Source: an uncultured Prevotellaceae bacterium
Lineage (GTDB): Bacteria; Bacteroidota; Bacteroidia; Bacteroidales; Bacteroidaceae
Length of the DNA stretch: 43,017 bases
Assembly (NCBI GenBank): GCA_900315565.1
Contig: OMZS01000030.1
Coordinates: 1-43,017 of the forward strand
Direction of reading: 5' to 3'
The position numbers and the translations under genes were made by a program. Position 1 is the first letter of the stretch. Each line of letters begins with the position of its first letter. Positions 1 through 6,230 of this stretch are shown here, piece by piece. The notes beneath the pieces were generated by a model. The model was not told where the DNA came from. It ran no database searches and saw only the letters and a list, made by a program, of their open reading frames with translations.

Positions 1-267
1 CTTCAGTCCTTTCATCATACTATTACTGAACAGTGAGGTGTCCACATCAGCCTCCTTAAATACCTTTAACCCCTGCCAAATTGCTTCTACACAGGAAGCA
101 GTATAGCCTTCACTAAACGGAACAGGTATTCCACCATGAGGATAGAATGGACTCAGTTTTCGCAAGCCTTCATTCGTCGTACTGCTTGTCACGTCTGCCA
201 GTATCGCATTCGGATATTTTTTCAATATCGTTTCCGCCTTCTTTCGTTTCGATTCTATGACAATCAT
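1..267 (-). CDS. Partial protein, family uncertain (3' end off the left edge)
   Basis: I read an open frame from an ATG at 267 to the left edge, giving the first 89 residues (start MIVIESKRKKAETILKKYP, with a motif SPFYPHGGIPVPFSEGY around residues 44-60). No signal peptide or membrane segment is visible. It resembles from memory a Bacteroidota family of unknown function (DUF6939); this is unverified. Its ATG overlaps the TGA of the upstream rhuM-like gene in an ATGA junction, so the two are probably translated as a coupled pair. I assign no function. Confidence 0.7.
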   Translation of the reverse strand, partial: MIVIESKRKKAETILKKYPNAILADVTSSTTNEGLRKLSPFYPHGGIPVPFSEGYTASCVEAIWQGLKVFKEADVDTSLFSNSMMKGLK

Positions 268-1301
268 GGTTTATCGTCTTCATCTATAAATGGTAGTTCG
301 CCCAGAAATTTATCGAAGTCGCTTTGGAACAGGCGGTCTTGAATGATTCGGTATTTCTCAAATTCCGTTTCCGCATGATCCTTTGCTTCTTCTGCAGTTA
401 CGCTACCTGTGGTTTGCAATACCTCATTTCCGCCTGCATCAAGGATGGTGTCTATCTGTTTTGCCCAGTCCTCCATCGTCATCGGAATATGTCGCTTCGC
501 CATACGTTCAGCCAATTCAAGCACACCATTCACCAACTGTCCCATGTCTGCCAATTCCATCTCCTTCAGATAGTTCTTGGCTATAGCCACATCGGTCTTC
601 ACTATCTTTCCGTCAGGAGCATTCTCCCAAGTCGTCAGTCCCATGTGCTCTTGTTCTGCATCTGCCCGCTCTACTATCAACTCTGCAGCTGTGTGTCCAT
701 GAACGGCATAGTGCATCTTATTCTGCATCATTTTGAAAAACAGTCTGGTTGTAGGAGCATCCCGATTATAGTCAATAGCAGTGGCATAGATGTCCGTCAG
801 TTTCTGATAGAAGCGGCGCTCAGAAAGACGAATCTCTCGTATCTCTGCCAGCAGATGCTCAAAATAGTCCTCATCAAGGAAAGTTCCATTCTCCATCCGT
901 TTCCTGTCAAGCACATAGCCACGAATAGCATATTCACGTAGAACGCTCGTTGCCCATTGTCTGAACTGAGTGGCACGGATGCTATTGACACGATAGCCTA
1001 CGCTGATGATAGCATCGAGGTTATAGAATTGAAGCGTACGATTAACATCTCTGTTACCTTCGCGTCGAACTACCGAAATTTTCTCGGTAGTTGCCTCCTT
1101 ATTCAGTTCATCCGTTTCATAAATATTCTGCAGATGCACACTAATATTGTCAGAGGTACAATCGAACAGCATACCCATCGCTTTCTGGGTACACCACACC
1201 GTTTTGTCCTTATAGTATACCTCGACACCCTGCTCTTTTCCTTCTATCTGAAAGATTAGGAACTCCGCTGTACTGTTTCTTATTTCTCTTCGTTTTGCCA
1301 T
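264..1301 (-). CDS. RhuM-family protein (virulence RhuM / PF13310-like)
   Basis: The 345-residue product has the features of RhuM-family proteins. There is a variant-KilA-N-like N-terminal part (about residues 15-140) with VEVYYKDKTVWCTQKAMG, followed by the motif NLDAIISVGYRVNS and RATQFRQWATSVLREYAIRGYVLD. A helical C-terminal half contains a Fic-like stretch (RLFFKMMQNKMHYAVHGHTAAELI). Such proteins are common in Bacteroidota accessory islands and sit near defence genes; their biochemical role is not settled. The gene ends in an ATGA overlap with the next gene. The 326 bp upstream contain only short repeats and no clear promoter, and there is no strong Shine-Dalgarno sequence. Confidence 0.85.
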   Translation of the reverse strand: MAKRREIRNSTAEFLIFQIEGKEQGVEVYYKDKTVWCTQKAMGMLFDCTSDNISVHLQNIYETDELNKEATTEKISVVRREGNRDVNRTLQFYNLDAIISVGYRVNSIRATQFRQWATSVLREYAIRGYVLDRKRMENGTFLDEDYFEHLLAEIREIRLSERRFYQKLTDIYATAIDYNRDAPTTRLFFKMMQNKMHYAVHGHTAAELIVERADAEQEHMGLTTWENAPDGKIVKTDVAIAKNYLKEMELADMGQLVNGVLELAERMAKRHIPMTMEDWAKQIDTILDAGGNEVLQTTGSVTAEEAKDHAETEFEKYRIIQDRLFQSDFDKFLGELPFIDEDDKP

Positions 1302-1627
1302 ATTCTTAAAACGTTTTTATTTGTTGCTTTATTATCACATCTTACTTCTTACATCAGCCACCTCATATCGTGTTGCCTCCTTCTACCCTGCTTTCAAGTT
1401 CCTTGTGGCCATACTCTTGCCATACTCTTGAGTAAGCCTATGAAGCAGGCAAAAAGCAGCCTAGAGTATGGCTACACCTTGGAAAGAGTATGCCTATCAC
1501 TTTGGAATATCCTTCTTGATGAACTAACTAAAATATTTTGTGAGTTCATTCTATTTATCCATTCGTTGTTCTTTACCATTTTTTGTATCTTTCTTGTTTG
1601 ATTTTTTTCATTGATTTTTGTGTATCA
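1302..1627. other. Intergenic stretch without a gene
   Basis: I see no convincing gene on either strand. The stretch holds the 11-bp repeat cluster at 1408-1494. Near 1584-1591 there is a TATCTTTC string on the plus strand that resembles but does not match the TAnnTTTG promoter element. Confidence 0.6.
1408..1494. repeat. Clustered 11-bp direct and inverted repeats
   Basis: GCCATACTCTTG occurs at 1408-1419 and again, sharing one base, at 1419-1430. Inverted copies AGAGTATGGC (1463-1472) and AAGAGTATGCC (1484-1494) follow. The arrangement can fold into alternative hairpins and lies directly upstream of the rhuM-like gene. Confidence 0.75.
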
Positions 1628-4600
1628 TCAGAAAGGTAGATCGTCAGACCGCCAATTTCTATTTCGATTTTCTATTTCTTTCCGTCCTTTTTCCCATTGT
1701 TCATCTTCTTTTTTAACTTCTACCCTTATGGTTGAAAGTTCTAGCTCTGTCTGTTCTGCTTCGGCTTCTTCTTTGGTTTTAAAATTTTTTAGTCTCCATT
1801 CTAATAGATACTTTGGAATTGAAGTAATTGCCATACCTGAATACCACCAAACAACCCACATCAAAGCTGTAACATACCATTCTCCTTTATAATAAGGTTG
1901 ACTTAAGAAAGGAACATTGTTATTAAACCAATCTGTGAAAGAGTCTGCCATTAAAAATAAAGGGATGAAATTTATCCACCAAAAGAATCCTGCTGGTCCT
2001 TCGTTACCGATTGTACCAATATGTTCTTTTTTATTCGGCCTTAATCTATCCACGAATACCAAAATTAAGAACATCAATGTTATCAGGAATAATACTGTCA
2101 CATATAGCATCATTATATGCCAATGGATTACTGACCTCAAATATAGTGGTAAGAATAATACAATAATGAACCACGCCCCTACAAACCAGGATGCTTTCCT
2201 TTCTATTTCCTTATTAGGACGAAGCCGTTCGTACCAATTATTTGTAAGTAAGAGCTCCTTAACTATATCACTATCACATTGTTCACCATTAACCATCCTC
2301 TCTAGCATAACTGCAAGTTCGGGAATATCATCATCATAAGACGTAAGAGCTCTTTTGAAAATACCACTACTCCGAAGATTTAAATAATCGTCATGCGACA
2401 ATAACAATCTGTCTTCTTTCCCATACTGTTCCAGATACTGGCTCTTCGTTGCTATTAATTCTAGAGAAAGCAATATAGAGACGATGGGAAAAATGTCTAT
2501 CTCCTTGTTGAAATCATCTTCCGTCCTCGATGGGTTCCTAAAATCAGGACTGCCAATTTCTCTTGCCCTCTGCCCTTGCATAGCTGGAACATACATTCCA
2601 TCGTAATCCACCAATACAAGCGAACCGTCTTCCTTTACCAAGATATTGTCTGGTTTCATGTCACCATGCGCAAATGGCTGATTTAATAACCATATGGCAA
2701 GTTTTCTAAAATTCTCTGTCAATTGGCGTAAGGCTTTCTTGTCATTTACTACTTTACGGATATACTTATCTAGGGTCATGCCTTCAACCCAATCCATCAA
2801 AAGAACAGGATATTCGCCAGATTCTACAAATAATTCCTTATCATAATATCTTATAGGCGACAAATATGGCGAAGACACCTTTGCCAGTTCATCACATATC
2901 AGTTTATAATTCTTTTCCCTTCCCTGCTGTGCTCTATGGAAACATCTTACCGCATATTGTTTTCCATACTCATCTTTCATTTTGAAGACAACAGCAAAAT
3001 TGCCACTACTCATTATTGGCTCACCATTGCTATCAAGTACAGGGTGTAGATGTTTTAACTTATCAAAATATTCGTCAGGCGATTTTGCTGAATCCTTGAT
3101 AACTTCGGTATATTGACCAACGGTGGGATATGACAGAATCTCGTCAGGCTCTAATTCATCAGTTATAGTAGGGGGGACGTCCGATACCACCTCAGGTTCT
3201 GGATCTATCCGTGTAACCAGTTCCTTATTGTCCTCTACCTTTGACTGTCTGTTGGATATAGTTTTCCAAACTACAGCAATAAGAATAATCAATATAATAA
3301 TAACTCCTAAAACTAAGAATGTCAGATACTCTTTTAACGGATTATACTTGTATGTCCATTGTCCCCAATCCTTTCTGTCTTTTACAGAGTAACGATTCTC
3401 GATTTTTTCAGAGTTGTATACAGGGCTTTCCCATACAAGGCTATCTTTCCTGTTGATGTAAGCTTTCTTCTTTACTTCCCCTTGTATGTCATTTTCAAAA
3501 ACTTCTTCCAAATACGGATAAACGACACCGCATGAATCATACTTACATGGTATCTGTTCCTTTATTTTCTTGTTAATAAAGCCCCACTTCCCATTCTTCT
3601 TAACAGCAGCCAATCCATTATTAAAAGGCCGGAAGCCTTCAAAAATGGATTGATCACCATAACCATGAATCAAAAGAAATTTATCAATAATGAGCCAATG
3701 TATCTTGTCTGGGGATATCCCAGCAAAACCGTCATTAAAATATGTCGCAGCAGCTATCTTGGCATTCTCTGGTAAAACTTGAATTATGTCATCGCATTTC
3801 CCTAAAGAATCAAGTTGGTATTCTGATAATCCTTTAAGAGGTTCTAGAAATTCACCATTAATATCTATGAAATAATACGAAATATTGTCTTTTCCAACAA
3901 AACTTCTATAAAAGAAACCATCTGCACTAACGCTTATTCCATTTCTACTAAATCCATAATAATCATAATTAAAACTAAGTTCTTTTATTTCCTCTCCATC
4001 CCTATTTAACAAATATCGAGGGATGCTATAAGTCTCCCAAATAATTGTTGTGTCCGCTATGTCAACAGGTTCTCTGTTTATTCTTTTGTAACTTCCTATT
4101 CCCCGTCCAGAACTAAACTTCGTTAAAGATTCATATTTAAACTCTGTTACCAAATTTCCAAGAGTATCCAAATAAGCACATCTAAGTTTTGATGGAGTTA
4201 TACACGCTTTATTTGTATATAGCGGTTCTGCAACAGCATCTCTTACTACAGCCAGCCCATCACTGAAAGGTTCAGAATAATAATATTTAGGGGGGATAAC
4301 TATATCCCCTTTCGTATCAATATATCCATTCTTCCAGGTTGTTGTGTCGTAAAACATGGCACGTCTATTACGAAAAGAATTCCTATATAGTGCATTGCTG
4401 CAATCGTCCATATCATTGGTTACATCCCCTATTTCATTCATATTGACGTAACTGATGAACTTTGGCTCTATTACGAAATCCCCAGACTTGTCAATGTATC
4501 CATACTTGGCATACATTCGATACGCATTGATGATAGTATCTCTTTCTCCGACCTCATAAGCCATTGAATCTGGAACTACACGATAAATGGTGTCAACAAC

Positions 4601-4813
4601 AGCCATCGCCAGCCTATTATGGAAAGTTGATACCCACAAGAATTCTGGCTCAATTATTCTATTTCCAACAGAGTCAATATATCCATATAACCCATTCTCT
4701 CGAATTGGATACAGATATCCATCAAACTGTTTCTTTTCATTGCATGATACTATTATTAAGATGGAATATGCAATGAATAACAATCTAAAAACATTAAGCC
4801 TTATTTTTTTCAT
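1628..4813 (-). CDS. WG-repeat lipoprotein / transmembrane Ser-Thr kinase-like protein
   Basis: This is a 1061-residue multi-domain protein. Residues 1-24 are a lipoprotein signal (lipobox IVSC, Cys24). Residues about 30-460 carry degenerate WG/KWG beta repeats (GLYGYIDSVGNRIIEPEF, KYGYIDKSGDFVIEPKF, GKWGFINKKIKEQIPCKY). A TM helix at 496-517 is followed by a protein-kinase-like domain at about 575-800: glycine loop SGNFAVVFK (603-611), catalytic HGDMKPDN (716-723), and DYD (736-738) in place of DFG. Four hydrophobic segments lie between 875 and 1000, before a charged tail. The beta3 lysine position appears to be Arg623 (AVRCF), whereas the paralogue at 6231-8495 has lysine. By topology the repeats would be extracytoplasmic and the kinase cytoplasmic, like a receptor kinase. 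It follows the 85-residue gene by 10 nt. Confidence 0.85.
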   Translation of the reverse strand: MKKIRLNVFRLLFIAYSILIIVSCNEKKQFDGYLYPIRENGLYGYIDSVGNRIIEPEFLWVSTFHNRLAMAVVDTIYRVVPDSMAYEVGERDTIINAYRMYAKYGYIDKSGDFVIEPKFISYVNMNEIGDVTNDMDDCSNALYRNSFRNRRAMFYDTTTWKNGYIDTKGDIVIPPKYYYSEPFSDGLAVVRDAVAEPLYTNKACITPSKLRCAYLDTLGNLVTEFKYESLTKFSSGRGIGSYKRINREPVDIADTTIIWETYSIPRYLLNRDGEEIKELSFNYDYYGFSRNGISVSADGFFYRSFVGKDNISYYFIDINGEFLEPLKGLSEYQLDSLGKCDDIIQVLPENAKIAAATYFNDGFAGISPDKIHWLIIDKFLLIHGYGDQSIFEGFRPFNNGLAAVKKNGKWGFINKKIKEQIPCKYDSCGVVYPYLEEVFENDIQGEVKKKAYINRKDSLVWESPVYNSEKIENRYSVKDRKDWGQWTYKYNPLKEYLTFLVLGVIIILIILIAVVWKTISNRQSKVEDNKELVTRIDPEPEVVSDVPPTITDELEPDEILSYPTVGQYTEVIKDSAKSPDEYFDKLKHLHPVLDSNGEPIMSSGNFAVVFKMKDEYGKQYAVRCFHRAQQGREKNYKLICDELAKVSSPYLSPIRYYDKELFVESGEYPVLLMDWVEGMTLDKYIRKVVNDKKALRQLTENFRKLAIWLLNQPFAHGDMKPDNILVKEDGSLVLVDYDGMYVPAMQGQRAREIGSPDFRNPSRTEDDFNKEIDIFPIVSILLSLELIATKSQYLEQYGKEDRLLLSHDDYLNLRSSGIFKRALTSYDDDIPELAVMLERMVNGEQCDSDIVKELLLTNNWYERLRPNKEIERKASWFVGAWFIIVLFLPLYLRSVIHWHIMMLYVTVLFLITLMFLILVFVDRLRPNKKEHIGTIGNEGPAGFFWWINFIPLFLMADSFTDWFNNNVPFLSQPYYKGEWYVTALMWVVWWYSGMAITSIPKYLLEWRLKNFKTKEEAEAEQTELELSTIRVEVKKEDEQWEKGRKEIENRNRNWRSDDLPF

Positions 4814-4823
4814 GATGGAAAAA

Positions 4824-5081
4824 TTATAGTCCCATTTGTTGCTTAAGCATATTCATCAGAAACTCTTTGCGACGTATCTCGACATTCTTTTCCTGCCGAG
4901 TTGCATTTGGACAACTCTCTATGTTTCGCTTTGTCGAAGCAAGAAGAAAGTCCATTGTCTCACGAACTTGCTCTTTCGTTACATATTGTCCTCCAATTAC
5001 TGAACCAAGAAACAGGGCCGCACCATTTGCATGCTCAGCCATATCTGCGTTCTGTTTCAATATTTCTCTTTCGTCAATCAT
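4824..5081 (-). CDS. Small hypothetical protein (85 aa)
   Basis: I do not recognise this protein. It starts MIDEREILKQNADMAEHA, has a short glycine/alanine-rich hydrophobic patch (GAALFLGSVIGG, about residues 19-30) and then a charged helical part (VTKEQVRETMDFLLASTKRN). No signal peptide or convincing TM helix is visible. It ends 10 nt before the WG-repeat kinase gene, so they are very probably co-transcribed and the protein may be a partner of that kinase; this is inferred from position only. The nearby upstream ATG at 5089 is out of frame and meets a stop at once, so 5081 is the start. Confidence 0.65.
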   Translation of the reverse strand: MIDEREILKQNADMAEHANGAALFLGSVIGGQYVTKEQVRETMDFLLASTKRNIESCPNATRQEKNVEIRRKEFLMNMLKQQMGL

Positions 5082-5119
5082 ACGCTCATATTCTTATTTT
5101 ACATACTTTTCCTTTGAAA

Positions 5120-5144
5120 GGGCAGAGTTTGAAGAGCTCTGCCC
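5120..5144 (-). terminator. Hairpin, weak terminator candidate
   Basis: On the minus strand GGGCAGAG and CTCTGCCC form an 8-bp GC-rich stem around a 9-nt loop, followed only by TTTC. It sits between the broken small membrane ORF and the 85-residue gene. It could attenuate read-through; the short T run makes this uncertain. Confidence 0.4.
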
Positions 5145-5156
5145 CAAAGCTAGCCA

Positions 5157-5369
5157 TTAGAGTAAGGCTATCAGCCCAAATGCAACAGTTGTCAATAAAG
5201 TTGCTATTTCGATAACTGTCTATTTCCGTGATTCTACAAGTTGTTGCTTGCTTATCAGTAAAGACTCTTTCTCGTACTCTGTCAGACTTTGCATTTCTGC
5301 ATCGTTAGATTGACTTGGCTTTGTATTACCAAGTACAATCTAAACATTCAAATTAATGTTTTTACACAT
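5157..5369 (-). pseudogene. Short membrane-protein reading frame interrupted by two in-frame TAG codons
   Basis: Reading from the ATG at 5369 gives a 70-codon frame ending in TAA (5157-5159), with TAG at codon 10 (5340-5342) and codon 50 (5220-5222). Between and after the TAGs the translation looks protein-like: codons 11-49 are polar and helical (LTEYEKESLLISKQQLVESR), and codons 51-70 form a single hydrophobic helix (TVIEIATLLTTVAFGLIALL). A GGAAG-like ribosome site precedes the ATG. The simplest view is a decayed gene for a single-pass membrane protein; both TAGs are one C-to-T change from CAG (Gln). Recoding of TAG is a speculative alternative. Confidence 0.45.
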
Positions 5370-5442
5370 AATTCTTCCGTTTTTAATTGTTTAATGGTGT
5401 GCCTGTACCTTTTATCGTCCACACAAGCACTTTGCAGACACC

Positions 5443-5554
5443 ATTTGGCAGTGACCTACTCTCCCACATTAAATTGCAGTACCATTGGCTCTGAGGAATT
5501 TAACTTCTCTGTTCGGAATGGGAAGAGGTTATTGTCCCCGATATAACCACCGTG
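5443..5554 (-). rRNA. Orphan 5S rRNA-like sequence, possibly degenerate
   Basis: The minus strand carries the conserved 5S core: TCTTCCCATTCCGAACAGAG running into AAGTTAA, then AATGGTACTGC, then GTGGGAGAGTAGGTCACTGCC, in the order and at the spacing of Bacteroidota 5S rRNA. The length of about 112 nt fits. No 16S, 23S or tRNA gene is adjacent. The terminal helix is poor: the 5' CCGCACGG and 3' CCAAATGG strands match at only about four of eight positions. It lies 38 nt after the ADP-ribosyltransferase gene, on the same strand. It may be a relic or insertion scar rather than a working 5S gene. Confidence 0.7.
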
Positions 5555-5592
5555 CGGATTTCTTATCTCATTCATACATCTCAATTTGGTAA

Positions 5593-6225
5593 TCAAATCT
5601 CCTCCATATATATGATTTTTCTTTTTCCTCCTTTTATTTTCTTTATTCGGAAATCTGTTCCCCTCTTGAATGTTACTTGATTCTCATTACCATGATTACA
5701 CATATTATACAAAGAACGTGCATTAGTTCCATTCTTTTTGGGAGTTATGACATATACATTTGTCTTGTACTTCCAATTGTCTTTGGTTGTCGTCATATAA
5801 TGAGGTACGTGATAAATATCTCCTACTTGAAAATCAACTCTATCATCTATAGTACAGAAGCGATATAAATCATTCCCTTCATCATATATTGGAGTTTTAT
5901 CTAAGACACTATCAAGTCCATCACACATTTCAGGTATAGGACTATTACGATTCTCATAAGAGTCCCATTTGAATGCATGAGAAACCCCTCCTAAGAAACA
6001 TTTTAGCATTAATACCTCATAATCATCTAATCCTTGCTTTTTCAAAGCAGACGTAGTATTCCCGTTTGGATTATAATGTTTTGCAATATAGCCATCGTTC
6101 AAGAACCTAATATCCTCATCCATATTATCAGGAATTGATTCACCAACTTGATTAGGTACAAGATGGACACTCCTATGACTATCTTTATATTGCTTCTCTA
6201 TCTCTAATAGTTCTTCTACTGTCAT
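5593..6225 (-). CDS. ADP-ribosyltransferase-like protein (R-S-E type fold, altered catalytic motif)
   Basis: The 210-residue product has, in its C-terminal half, the order of motifs seen in R-S-E ADP-ribosyltransferases. These are LYR (Arg122), a Thr-rich strand in place of STS (HYMTTTKDNW, 142-151), and a final ENQVTFKRGTDFRI (181-194) that matches the usual ExE-V-x-F-x-x-GT-x-F pattern. The second, catalytic Glu is Gln183 here. The N-terminal half (1-100) is helical and unrecognised. No signal peptide is present, so the product is probably cytosolic. The ATG at 6225 lies 5 nt after the kinase TGA; an upstream TTG at 6234 overlaps that stop. It is the last gene of the hydrolase-kinase-transferase unit. 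The assignment rests on motifs, not on a profile search. Confidence 0.65.
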   Translation of the reverse strand: MTVEELLEIEKQYKDSHRSVHLVPNQVGESIPDNMDEDIRFLNDGYIAKHYNPNGNTTSALKKQGLDDYEVLMLKCFLGGVSHAFKWDSYENRNSPIPEMCDGLDSVLDKTPIYDEGNDLYRFCTIDDRVDFQVGDIYHVPHYMTTTKDNWKYKTNVYVITPKKNGTNARSLYNMCNHGNENQVTFKRGTDFRIKKIKGGKRKIIYMEEI

Positions 6226-6230
6226 ATTTG

